Below are positions 1 through 6,481 of a DNA stretch of 6,586 nt, piece after piece. Position numbers and translations under genes: made by a program. The notes beneath the pieces were generated by a model that did not search any database, was not told where the DNA came from, and saw only the letters and a program-made list of their open reading frames with translations. The stretch is from positions 1 through 6,586 of the forward strand of contig JAJZRT010000219.1 of assembly GCA_021802595.1 (NCBI GenBank), written 5' to 3'. This stretch comes from Pseudomonadota bacterium (lineage in GTDB: Bacteria; Pseudomonadota; Gammaproteobacteria; Burkholderiales; Thiobacillaceae). The stretch's first letter is position 1. Each line of letters opens with the position of its first letter.

Positions 1-1332
1 AACGTCTTTTCCGCCTACATCGAATCCGGTTTCGGCTTGCTGCGCGGCGAAGTCGGTTTCCTGACTGCCACGCTGGTGGCAATCGACATGACGCTCGCGG
101 GCCTGTATTGGGCGCTCGGCCACGCCACGGGCCAGGGCGAAGACGTGATGGCGAAGCTCATCCGCAAGGTGCTCTACGTCGGCGCCTTCGCCTACATCAT
201 CGGCAACTTCAGCATGCTGGCCGGCATCGTGTTCCGCTCGTTCGCCGGCTTGGGCCTGACGGCCACCGGCTCGGCCGTGAGCATGGAGACGTTCCTGCAA
301 CCGGGGCATCTCGCCAAAACCGGTATCGATGCCGGTATGCCGATCCTCGAACAGATCAGCGACATGGCAGGCTTCCCCGAGGTGTTCATCAACATCACGC
401 CCATCGTCGTGATGTTCCTCGCCTGGCTGACCGTCATCGTCTGTTTCTTCGTGCTGGCGGTGCAGCTTTTCATCACGCTGATCGAGTTCAAGCTGACCAC
501 GCTGGCAGGCTTCGTGCTGGTGCCGTTCGCGTTGTGGAACAAGACCGCGTTCCTCGCTGAGAAGGTGCTCGGCAACGTTGTGTCGTCTGGCATCAAAGTG
601 CTGGTGCTGGCCGTCATCGTCGGCATCGGTACGGGCCTGTTCGCGGAGTTCCCGACGACGCCAGCCGAGCCGTCCATCGACCACGCGCTGGTCGTGATGC
701 TGGCTTCGCTCGCCATGCTCGCGCTCGGTATCTACGGGCCAGGCATCGCCACGGGCCTCGTGTCCGGTGCTCCGCAGCTCGGCGCGGGCGCGATGGCCGG
801 CGCGGCGCTGGGAGCGACCGGCACCGCCGTCGCCATCGGCGCGGCGGCTACTGGCGTCGGTGGCGCCGTGGCTGCCGGTGCACGTATGGCACCGGCTGCG
901 GCCAGTGCGATCGGTAGCGGCGCACGGGCTGCCGCTTCGACGGCCAGCAGCGCACGGTCGGCATTCCAAGTAGGTTCCGCTGCGGCGGGCGGTGGCTTCA
1001 AGGGCGCTGCCGCAGGCGTGGGCAACGTCGCACGGGCGGGCGCGCAAGCCGCAGGACAGAAAGTTGCCGCCGGCGCACGCGCGTTCGGTGAGCGGGTGGC
1101 CGGTGCGTTCCGCGGCGAAGGTGGCACGGCTGACGGTGTGTCCACCGAAGCGGGCGCATCCAACGCCGGCCCGTCCTCGACTGCTACCGATCAAACGCAA
1201 CCCGCTTGGGCCAAGCGCCTGCATCGCCGCCAGCAGATCGCTCATGCAGCGACGACCACCGCGCACACATTGCGCGGCGGGGACGGCGGCGGCTCGGCAC
1301 AGGGCCCAAGTCTGGGCCAACCAAACGAATGA
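1..1332 (+). CDS. trbL: TrbL, conjugal transfer inner-membrane protein (5' partial)
   Basis: This is the polytopic inner-membrane subunit of the P-type (RP4/Tn4371-like) conjugative type IV secretion channel, the counterpart of VirB6. The frame is open from base 1 and begins NVFSAYIESGFGLL, a typical near-N-terminal TrbL sequence, so only a short N-terminal piece, perhaps 10-20 codons, is outside the window; the internal ATG-like starts downstream are not the real start. Visible are 443 codons. Hydrophobic segments are encoded at about 58-120, 169-234, 388-486, 496-540, 592-650 and 685-750. From about 770 the protein becomes an Ala/Gly-rich tail, then a polar tail with QTQPAWAKRLHRRQQ near 1192-1236; this low-complexity C-terminus is usual in the family. 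It is followed after 23 bases by trbF, in the standard trbL-F-G-I order. The family call is secure; the C-terminal tail gives no function. Confidence 0.93.
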   Translation, partial: NVFSAYIESGFGLLRGEVGFLTATLVAIDMTLAGLYWALGHATGQGEDVMAKLIRKVLYVGAFAYIIGNFSMLAGIVFRSFAGLGLTATGSAVSMETFLQPGHLAKTGIDAGMPILEQISDMAGFPEVFINITPIVVMFLAWLTVIVCFFVLAVQLFITLIEFKLTTLAGFVLVPFALWNKTAFLAEKVLGNVVSSGIKVLVLAVIVGIGTGLFAEFPTTPAEPSIDHALVVMLASLAMLALGIYGPGIATGLVSGAPQLGAGAMAGAALGATGTAVAIGAAATGVGGAVAAGARMAPAAASAIGSGARAAASTASSARSAFQVGSAAAGGGFKGAAAGVGNVARAGAQAAGQKVAAGARAFGERVAGAFRGEGGTADGVSTEAGASNAGPSSTATDQTQPAWAKRLHRRQQIAHAATTTAHTLRGGDGGGSAQGPSLGQPNE

Positions 1333-1355
1333 GCGATCCTTGAGGAGAACCAGCC

Positions 1356-2060
1356 ATGCGATTCAAGCGACCGCAGGTGCGCTACGCCGACACGCCGCAG
1401 CCTGCCACTCCGTACCAAGCCGCCGCGCAAGCGTGGGACGAGCGCATCGGCTCGGCCCGCGTGCAGGCGAAGAACTGGCGATTGATGGCCTTCGGCTGCC
1501 TCGTGCTCGCGCTGCTGATGGCCGGTGGCCTAGTGTGGCGTTCGGCGCAGTCCATCGTCACGCCCTACGTCGTGGAGGTGGACAACACCGGCCAGGTGCG
1601 CGCGGTCGGCGAAGCCACCACGCCGTACAGGCCGGCCGATGCGCAGATCGCCTATCACCTCGCGCACTTCATCACGCTGGTTCGCTCGCTCTCCATCGAC
1701 CCGATCGTGGTGCGGCAGAACTGGCTCGATGCCTACGACTACACCACCGACAAGGGCGCCGTCGTGCTCAACGACTACGCCAGCAAGAACGATCCGTTCG
1801 CACGCGTCGGCAAGGAATCAGTGACAGTGCAGATCACCAGCGTCACGCGCGCCAGCGATTCGTCATTCAACGTGCGCTGGACGGAGCAACGGTTCGTCAA
1901 CGGCGCACCGGCCGGCATCGAACGCTGGAACGCCGTGGTGTCGATCGTCCTGCAAACCCCGCGCACCGAGCAACGCCTGCGCAAGAACCCGCTCGGCATC
2001 TACGTCAACGGCCTGTCGTGGAGCCGCGAGCTGGATGCGTCCGAAGGAGCCAAGCCATGA
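1356..2060 (+). CDS. trbF: TrbF, VirB8-like conjugal transfer protein
   Basis: TrbF is the VirB8-type assembly factor of the conjugation channel: a bitopic inner-membrane protein with a periplasmic domain that contacts other core subunits. The 234-residue product has a cytoplasmic N-terminus of about 40 residues containing TPYQAAAQAWDERIGSAR, one membrane helix at about residues 42-61 (rich in L, A, G, V), then a periplasmic VirB8-fold domain starting TPYVVEVD. The end, NPLGIYVNGLSWSREL, is characteristic of TrbF. The ATG at 1356 is supported by a strong Shine-Dalgarno GAGGAG at 1342-1347, 8 bases upstream. The stop overlaps the trbG start as ATGA, which suggests translational coupling. Length and position are normal for the family. 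Confidence 0.95.
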   Translation: MRFKRPQVRYADTPQPATPYQAAAQAWDERIGSARVQAKNWRLMAFGCLVLALLMAGGLVWRSAQSIVTPYVVEVDNTGQVRAVGEATTPYRPADAQIAYHLAHFITLVRSLSIDPIVVRQNWLDAYDYTTDKGAVVLNDYASKNDPFARVGKESVTVQITSVTRASDSSFNVRWTEQRFVNGAPAGIERWNAVVSIVLQTPRTEQRLRKNPLGIYVNGLSWSRELDASEGAKP

Positions 2061-3046
2061 ACCTGTCTTTCCGCTCTTACGCTTTCGTGCTGACCGTGGC
2101 GGCCCTGTCGGGCTGCGCCACACAGGGCAAGCCGCCGCCGCGCATTTCGCTCGACGAGCCGGTGCAGGCGCAGGCGCTGCCCGAGCCACCCAAGCCGGTC
2201 GAAGTGGTGGAGGTGCCGAAGGTGCTGCCGATGCCGGCGCAGATGAAGCCATTGCCTTCAGACAACGACGCCAAGCCCGCCCTCGAACCCGCCGACGAAA
2301 CCGTGCGCGTCTCGCGCGCCAACGCCGAGGCACGTATCGCGCCCACGCGGGAGGGCTACGTCAACGCGATCCAGGTCTGGCCTTTCACCGATGGCGCGCT
2401 GTATCAGGTCTATGCCGCGCCGGGCCGCGTCACCGTGATTTCGCTTCAGCCCGGCGAGGAACTGGTGACGGTTGCTGCTGGCGATACCGTGCGCTGGATC
2501 GTCGGCGACACGTCCAGCGGTGCCGGCGACGCACTGCGCGTCAACATTCTGGTGAAGCCGATCCGTTCGGGCCTCAAGACGAACCTCGTCATCACCACCA
2601 GCCGGCGCACCTACCTGATCGAGTTGACCTCGACCGACAAGGCTTGGATGGCGTCGGTGTCGTGGGAGTATCCGAAAGACCAGATGCTTGCCTTGCAGCG
2701 CCAGGATCGGGCCGCGCAAGCCGCCACGCCGATCGACGCCGGCCTGTCGCTGGAGAAGATCCGCTTCCGCTACGCGGTCACCGGCAGCAACCCGCCGTGG
2801 AAGCCGTTGCGCGCCTTCGACGACGGCGAGAAGGTCTATATCCAGTTCCCGCCCGGCATCGCCCAAGGCGAACTGCCGCCGCTGTTCGTGATCGGCGCGC
2901 AGGGTGACGGCCAGCTCGTCAACTACCGCTTCCGCTCGCCGTACTACATCGTGGATCGCCTGTTCGGCGCGGCCGAACTGCGCCTGGGTGGCGACAAGGG
3001 TGACGTGGTGCGCATCGAGCGCACGGATGGCACGCGGGGGAACTGA
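2057..3046 (+). CDS. trbG: TrbG, VirB9-like outer-membrane-complex lipoprotein
   Basis: TrbG is the VirB9-like component of the outer-membrane core complex. The product is 329 residues. The N-terminus is a lipoprotein signal: hydrophobic YAFVLTVAALSGC with lipobox LSGC and Cys20 as the predicted lipidated residue. A Pro/Glu-rich linker (about residues 24-75) follows, then the VirB9 N-terminal beta domain (about 88-195, including GYVNAIQVWPFTDGALYQVY and VWPF-type aromatic positions). The C-terminal domain (about 231-325) contains IRFRYAV, VYIQFPPGI and YRFRSPYYIVDRLFGAAELR, typical of VirB9/TrbG. The ATG at 2057 is chosen because GAAGGAG lies at 2043-2049, the signal peptide begins there, and it overlaps the trbF stop. 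The frame is open back to about 992, but that upstream part only shadows trbL and trbF. trbI starts 2 bases after the stop. Confidence 0.95.
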   Translation: MNLSFRSYAFVLTVAALSGCATQGKPPPRISLDEPVQAQALPEPPKPVEVVEVPKVLPMPAQMKPLPSDNDAKPALEPADETVRVSRANAEARIAPTREGYVNAIQVWPFTDGALYQVYAAPGRVTVISLQPGEELVTVAAGDTVRWIVGDTSSGAGDALRVNILVKPIRSGLKTNLVITTSRRTYLIELTSTDKAWMASVSWEYPKDQMLALQRQDRAAQAATPIDAGLSLEKIRFRYAVTGSNPPWKPLRAFDDGEKVYIQFPPGIAQGELPPLFVIGAQGDGQLVNYRFRSPYYIVDRLFGAAELRLGGDKGDVVRIERTDGTRGN

Positions 3047-3048
3047 CC

Positions 3049-4335
3049 ATGAGCCAGGACGAAATCCCGGACGTGCCCATTCCTGACGCCGCGCCGAAGG
3101 TCGCGCCGGAGAACGTTGCGCTGCGCGCGCAGCCGCGCCCGGTGACGCGCCTCAATCGGCGCACGCTGGCGCTGTTGACGGGTGGCCTTGGCGTTGCCGT
3201 GTTGGGCGCTACGCTTTGGTCACTGCAACCGAAACACCAGCGCGCCAGCAACGACGCGACCGAGCTTTACAACGTCGATCGCGTGTCGAAGTCCGAAGAA
3301 CTCAACCGACTTCCCGCCGACTACTCCAAGCTGCCGCCGAAGGTGCCGGAATTGGGGCCGCCGCTGCCGGGCGACCTTGGCCCGGCTATCGTCAAGTCGC
3401 AGCCGCCGCTGGTGGCCAGCTACACGCCGCCTGGCCAGGATGCGGCGGCGGCCGAACGCGACGCGTTGCGCAAGGAGGCGGAAGCGGCGGCAGGTTCGTC
3501 GGTGTTCTTCCGGTCCAGCAACCAACGCGCCGCTGCCCCTGCACCCGCCGCGCAGACCGCTTCAGTCGCGCCGGCATCCGGCTTAGCGGGCTTCGACCCA
3601 CAGGCGGCCGGGCCGGCCTCGACGGCGGCGCAGCCCGCCGACCCGACCGCCGTGCAGAACCGGCAGGACCAGAAGGAGGCGTTCCAGAAAGCCGGAACCA
3701 CGGAAACTCGTAATTCCGGCAACCTGCAACTGCCAACCTCGCCGTATCAGGTCATGGCCGGCACTGTGATCGCGGCGGCGCTGGTGACGGGCATCAAGTC
3801 GGATTTGCCGGGCGACGTGATCGGCACGGTGACGGCGCCGGTGTACGACACGGCGACGGGCCGCTATCTGCTGATCCCGCAGGGGTCGCGCATCTTCGGC
3901 AAATACAACAGCCAGGTCGCCTACGGGCAGAGCCGCGTGCAAGTAGTGTGGAACCGCATCATTCTGCCGGACACGTCCTCGCTGACGCTCGACAACTTGG
4001 CGGGTACCGACCCGGCCGGCTATTCCGGCTTGGAGGATGGCGTCGATTGGCATTGGGATCGCATTTTCGCCGGCGCGGCGCTGACGACGCTGCTGGGCGT
4101 CGGCGCCGAGCTGGCCGCGCCGGAGAACCGCAACGGCGATCGCGTCGTTATTGCCGGCCGCGACAGCTTGCAGGACAGCGTGAATCAGGTTGGGCAGGAG
4201 ATGACCCGGCGCAACCTCAACATCCAGCCGACGCTGACCGAGCGCCCCGGTTTGCCGGTGCGCATCATCGTCAACCGCGACCTGGTACTGCGGCCGTTCC
4301 AGCCGCTGTTCTTCAACCGGGGGACTTCACGATGA
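3049..4335 (+). CDS. trbI: TrbI, VirB10-like channel protein spanning both membranes
   Basis: TrbI is the VirB10 homologue that spans from inner membrane to outer-membrane pore and is thought to transmit gating signals. The 428-residue product shows a cytoplasmic N-terminus of about 38 residues, one membrane helix at about 39-59, and a long Pro/Ala/Gln-rich periplasmic linker (about 60-225). The conserved C-terminal VirB10 domain runs from about 228: MAGTVIAAALVTGIKSDLPG (from residue 236), the signature IPQGSRIFGKY (276-286), VQVVWNRIILPD, then DGVDWHWDRIFAGAALTTLL (about 331-350), whose hydrophobic part matches the outer-membrane 'antenna' helix of VirB10. A purine-rich GGGGGAA at 3036-3042 sits 6 bases before the ATG. 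The stop overlaps the next start as ATGA. Length is normal for TrbI. Confidence 0.96.
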   Translation: MSQDEIPDVPIPDAAPKVAPENVALRAQPRPVTRLNRRTLALLTGGLGVAVLGATLWSLQPKHQRASNDATELYNVDRVSKSEELNRLPADYSKLPPKVPELGPPLPGDLGPAIVKSQPPLVASYTPPGQDAAAAERDALRKEAEAAAGSSVFFRSSNQRAAAPAPAAQTASVAPASGLAGFDPQAAGPASTAAQPADPTAVQNRQDQKEAFQKAGTTETRNSGNLQLPTSPYQVMAGTVIAAALVTGIKSDLPGDVIGTVTAPVYDTATGRYLLIPQGSRIFGKYNSQVAYGQSRVQVVWNRIILPDTSSLTLDNLAGTDPAGYSGLEDGVDWHWDRIFAGAALTTLLGVGAELAAPENRNGDRVVIAGRDSLQDSVNQVGQEMTRRNLNIQPTLTERPGLPVRIIVNRDLVLRPFQPLFFNRGTSR

Positions 4336-4592
4336 GCACGGCACGCAAGCTGCGACTGGGGCCGCTGCCGAAAACCGAGAGCGTAAAGCTGACCTTCGCG
4401 TGCCCAGCCACGCTCAAGGCCGACCTCGACCGCTACGCGGCGATGCACGCGCAGACCTACGGCGAAGCGGTGGATGCGACGACGCTGATCCCGCACATGC
4501 TGGATGCGTTCATCGCGGGGGATCGGGGGTTCAGGCGGGGTAGGGGAGAGGGCAGCCCACAGCCTTCCCGTGCGGCTGTGCCGAAGGGGTGA
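4332..4592 (+). CDS. DUF2274 small protein at the end of the trb operon
   Basis: An 86-residue protein of the DUF2274 family, which is regularly found directly after trbI in Trb-type ICEs; its function is unknown. The start at 4332 overlaps the trbI stop by four bases (ATGA) and has GGGGGAC at 4319-4325 as a ribosome-binding site, so it is probably made with TrbI. The conserved part runs from about residue 6 to 68: a basic KLRLGPLPKTE, a likely beta strand VKLTFACP, a helix ATLKADLDRYAAMHAQ, a short turn, and a second helix around TLIPHMLDAFIAGDRGF. This strand-helix-helix order resembles ribbon-helix-helix DNA-binding proteins, but that is inference from predicted secondary structure. The last 20 or so residues (RRGRGEGSPQPSRAAVPKG) are low complexity and overlap a hairpin in the DNA. 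No signal peptide or membrane segment is seen. Confidence 0.88.
   Translation: MSTARKLRLGPLPKTESVKLTFACPATLKADLDRYAAMHAQTYGEAVDATTLIPHMLDAFIAGDRGFRRGRGEGSPQPSRAAVPKG
4558..4580 (+). terminator. possible end-of-operon hairpin inside the DUF2274 3' end
   Basis: CACAGCC (4558-4564) and GGCTGTG (4574-4580) form a perfect 7-bp stem with a 9-base loop, in the last codons of the last trb-operon gene. No T-tract follows, so it is not a classical intrinsic terminator. It could slow or end transcription of the trb operon, or protect the transcript 3' end. An alternative overlapping pairing CCTTC (4563-4567) with GAAGG (4583-4587) exists. Confidence 0.3.
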
Positions 4593-4594
4593 GA

Positions 4595-4652
4595 GTTTGA
4601 ATATATTGTCATTGTCGTATCCTGACTACGACTGGAAACGCCATATCAAATT
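4595..4652 (+). promoter_or_regulatory. probable abiE promoter region (AT-rich)
   Basis: Between the DUF2274 stop and abiEi the composition switches from GC-rich to AT-rich (TTTGAATATATTGTCATTG at 4596-4614). TATATT at 4602-4607 matches five of six positions of a sigma-70 -10 box, but I see no good -35 at the right distance. A second weak option is TATCCT at 4618-4623 with TTTGAA 16 bases upstream. Either would start transcription next to or inside the inverted repeats below, which fits autorepression. The exact start site cannot be set from the sequence. Confidence 0.4.
4614..4632. promoter_or_regulatory. inverted repeat 1, candidate AbiEi operator
   Basis: GTCGTA (4614-4619) and TACGAC (4627-4632) are perfect inverted 6-bp arms with a 7-base spacer. 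The right arm lies in CTACGACT (4626-4633), the same 8-mer that builds inverted repeat 2 about 60 bases downstream. Studied AbiEi antitoxins repress their own operon by binding paired inverted repeats upstream of the gene; assigning these repeats as the operator is inference from position and repetition. Confidence 0.55.
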
Positions 4653-4681
4653 GACTTCTGCTTGGAAAAGCAGTAGAAGTC
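4653..4681 (+). repeat. interrupted inverted repeat (leader hairpin A)
   Basis: GACTTCT (4653-4659) pairs with AGAAGTC (4675-4681), and inner GCTT (4660-4663) pairs with AAGC (4668-4671) around a GGAA loop, leaving AGT (4672-4674) as a 3-base bulge on the 3' side. In RNA this would make an 11-bp bulged hairpin just before the abiEi start, and its 3' arm holds AGAAG (4675-4679), the only purine-rich ribosome-binding-site candidate. Four bases are shared with inverted repeat 2. Confidence 0.45.
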
Positions 4682-4698
4682 GTAGTATGGCTACGACT
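4678..4698. promoter_or_regulatory. inverted repeat 2 centred on the abiEi start codon, candidate AbiEi operator
   Basis: AGTCGTAG (4678-4685) and CTACGACT (4691-4698) are perfect 8-bp inverted arms separated by TATGG (4686-4690), which contains the abiEi ATG (4687-4689). As DNA this is a strong dimeric binding site for the autorepressor; as RNA it would be an 8-bp stem with the start codon in the loop. Together with repeat 1 the word CTACGACT occurs twice forward and once reversed, plus a degenerate copy, within 85 bases. Confidence 0.6.
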
Positions 4699-5424
4699 AC
4701 TCCAAGCAAGTTAAACGCCCTCTACACCCGGCTGGCCCCGGGGACGCCGCTGACCTCGGAGGACTTGGCGGTGCTGGGCATCTCTGCCGATCTGGCCGTC
4801 CACTACGTCCGGGCGGGTTGGCTCACGCGCTTGGCGCGCGGGGTTTTCTGCCGCCCCAACGATGCCTTGGCCCTGCATCCCAGCTTGTTGTTGTTGCAGC
4901 GCAGATTCGAGGGCCTGCACGTCGGCGGTAAGTCGGCGCTGGACTGGTACGGCGTGCGCCAGTACGTGTCGCAGCAGCCCGTGCTGCACCTGTACGGCTG
5001 GACGGCAGCGCGTCTGCCGGAATGGTTCACCGCACGCTTCCCGGCCGAGTACCACCGCAAGCGCCTGTTCGACGAGCAACCGGACGCCTTGCTGCACGTC
5101 GGCCCGTTCGAGCAGCGCAACGGAGCGCCGCAGGTCTCGGCGCCGGAGCGGGCCTTGCTGGAACTGTTGAGCGAAGTCGGCGTGCGCCAACCCTTGCAGG
5201 AAGCGCGCGAACTCGTCGAGAGCGCGTACAACCTGCGCGCCGACGTGCTGCGCGAGTTGTTGCAGCACTGCACGAACGTCAAGACCGTGCGGCTATGTTT
5301 GCAACTTGGCCGCGAAGCGTCATCGCCTTGGGTGGCGAAGCTCGATCCAGCCACGTTGCCGACGGGCAGCGACCGGCCCTGGGTGTCCCGATCAACCGAT
5401 GGCCTGCTGGTGCTCAAGCCGTGA
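4687..5424 (+). CDS. abiEi: AbiEi-type antitoxin and autorepressor (type IV toxin-antitoxin)
   Basis: This is the antitoxin of an AbiE system: a DNA-binding protein that represses its own operon and counteracts AbiEii, in characterised type IV systems without a stable toxin complex. The 245-residue product starts with a winged-helix region at about residues 8-60 (LTSEDLAVLGIS, then AVHYVRAGWLTRLARGVFCR, the usual wing sequence), followed by the alpha/beta C-terminal domain (about 75-235) with GGKSALDWYGV, LHLYGW and the family motif SAPERALLELLSEVG. The ATG at 4687 fits the family N-terminus; the frame is open back to 4504, but that part is low-complexity and runs through DUF2274 and the promoter. 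The ribosome-binding site is poor (AGAAG at 4675-4679) and lies within inverted repeats. The stop overlaps the toxin start as GTGA. It belongs to the AbiEi_3-like group as far as I can recognise. Confidence 0.9.
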   Translation: MATTTPSKLNALYTRLAPGTPLTSEDLAVLGISADLAVHYVRAGWLTRLARGVFCRPNDALALHPSLLLLQRRFEGLHVGGKSALDWYGVRQYVSQQPVLHLYGWTAARLPEWFTARFPAEYHRKRLFDEQPDALLHVGPFEQRNGAPQVSAPERALLELLSEVGVRQPLQEARELVESAYNLRADVLRELLQHCTNVKTVRLCLQLGREASSPWVAKLDPATLPTGSDRPWVSRSTDGLLVLKP

Positions 5425-6341
5425 ACCAGACCTATCTCGATACCGCGCGCTTGCTGACGCAAGTGGCGCCGCTGGTGTTCGTGGACGACACGTTCGCACT
5501 GAAGGGCGGCACCGCGATCAATCTGTTCGTGCGCGACATGCCGCGCTTGTCGGTCGATCTCGATCTGGTCTTTCCCGATCACGCGTTGCCGCGCGACGAG
5601 GCACTGGCGCGCATCAACGAGGCTGTTCGACAGGCCGCCGAACGCTTGAAGAAGCGAGGTTTCCAGACGCACGCGCCAGCGGCTGCCGCAGGGGAGACGA
5701 AGTTGCTAGTGCGCCGCGATTCGATTCAAGTGAAGGTCGAAGTCAACTTCGTCATGCGTGGCACGGTGCAGCCGGTGCGTCATGCTTCGCTCACGCCCAC
5801 CGCGCGCGACGTGCTGATGGCCGATCTGGACATCCCGGTGGTGTCCCTGGAAGACGTGTATGGCGGCAAACTGGTGGCGGCGCTGGATCGGCAGCACCCG
5901 CGCGACCTGTTCGACGTCATGCAGCTCTTTGCACACGAGGGCATCACGCCCGGCATCCGGCGCGCATTCGTGGTCTATCTGGCCTGCAGCAACCGGCCGA
6001 TCCATGAAGTGCTGTTCCCGCCGCTGCGGGACGTCCGGTACGACTACGAGCACAACTTCCAAGGCATGACGGCCGAGCCGGTGCCGCTCGATGCACTGCT
6101 CGCTGCGCGGGAACGCATGGTGCGCGAACTTCAGCAGGGGTTGGACGAGCACGAGCGGCGCTTCCTGCTGTCGCTGGCCGCCGGCACGCCGGAGTGGTCG
6201 CTGCTCGGCATCGCGCACCTCGAACACCTGCCGGGCATCCGCTGGAAGCTGCACAACCTGGCGCAGTTGCAGAAGGCCGATGCGAAGAGATTTGCCGAGC
6301 AAGCCGACTTGCTCGCTACGCGGCTTGCTGCGTTATCCTAG
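5421..6341 (+). CDS. abiEii: AbiEii-type nucleotidyltransferase toxin
   Basis: This is the toxin of the AbiE pair, a DNA polymerase beta-fold nucleotidyltransferase. Relatives bind GTP (streptococcal AbiEii) or add nucleotides to tRNA ends (mycobacterial MenT); the substrate here is unknown. The 306-residue product has all expected motifs intact: motif I KGGTAINLF at residues 28-36 with D46 and D48 in SVDLDLVF, motif II KVEVN (K105, E107, N109), motif III LEDVYGGKL with K150, and motif IV D156, R157 and HPRDLFD (D162, D165). The C-terminal part is helical. The GTG at 5421 is chosen because it overlaps the antitoxin stop (GTGA) and gives the family N-terminus (VNQTYLDTARLL); the longer frame from 5022 only shadows abiEi. 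No Shine-Dalgarno sequence is evident, so toxin translation probably depends on coupling to abiEi. No frameshift or missing catalytic residue is seen. Confidence 0.93.
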   Translation: MNQTYLDTARLLTQVAPLVFVDDTFALKGGTAINLFVRDMPRLSVDLDLVFPDHALPRDEALARINEAVRQAAERLKKRGFQTHAPAAAAGETKLLVRRDSIQVKVEVNFVMRGTVQPVRHASLTPTARDVLMADLDIPVVSLEDVYGGKLVAALDRQHPRDLFDVMQLFAHEGITPGIRRAFVVYLACSNRPIHEVLFPPLRDVRYDYEHNFQGMTAEPVPLDALLAARERMVRELQQGLDEHERRFLLSLAAGTPEWSLLGIAHLEHLPGIRWKLHNLAQLQKADAKRFAEQADLLATRLAALS

Positions 6342-6481
6342 ACGCTGATTGATGATGAGCCGATGCCGCGCAAACCCGCGCCAGCAAAGGGCATGTTTTT
6401 CTGACGGTAAAAGCGACGGTAAAGGCCCATGTCGATCACAGCCAAACCCTTTAACCATGCGGACTTGCGTGATCCGTTGAT
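6342..6481. other. noncoding element end between abiEii and the putative att core
   Basis: No open frame here has a convincing start, codon use or family resemblance. It contains the 12-bp tandem repeat described above and short AT-richer pieces (GTTTTTCTG near 6395-6403). No clear terminator for the abiE operon was found. The minus-strand open frames across this stretch read through the repeats and the guaA-like end and look fortuitous. Confidence 0.5.
6403..6426. repeat. 12-bp tandem repeat, candidate integrase arm-type sites
   Basis: GACGGTAAAAGC (6403-6414) is followed directly by GACGGTAAAGGC (6415-6426), differing at one base. It lies in noncoding sequence about 60-80 bases inside the proposed element end, the distance and arrangement in which tyrosine integrases often have arm-binding direct repeats. 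The role is inferred from position only. Confidence 0.45.

Noticed and set aside
780..1100. Alanine/glycine-rich repetitive DNA in trbL as a possible separate repeat element
   Set aside because: The repetition is codon-level low complexity (GCG, GGC, GCC) within an intact frame and is normal for TrbL C-termini.
992..2056. Long + strand open frame upstream of and in frame with trbG
   Set aside because: It runs through the trbL tail and all of trbF in another frame, is Arg/Ala/His-rich in the way of GC-rich shadow frames, and the lipoprotein signal and ribosome site place the trbG start at 2057.
4504..4686. N-terminal extension of abiEi
   Set aside because: The extension overlaps DUF2274, has no family similarity, and crosses the AT-rich promoter and operator stretch; the family N-terminus begins at 4687.
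5022..5420. N-terminal extension of abiEii
   Set aside because: It is a shadow of abiEi in another frame, and the toxin family N-terminus with GTGA coupling starts at 5421.
4803..5672. 289-codon minus-strand open frame
   Set aside because: It lies antisense to abiEi and abiEii, which have clear motifs; its residues (Arg, Ser, Gln, Cys-rich) look like antisense GC-rich translation, and it has no recognisable domain.
6368..6381. GCGC inverted repeat as an abiE operon terminator
   Set aside because: The arms are only 4 bp, GCGC is itself palindromic, and the T-run lies about 15 bases away, so support is too weak.
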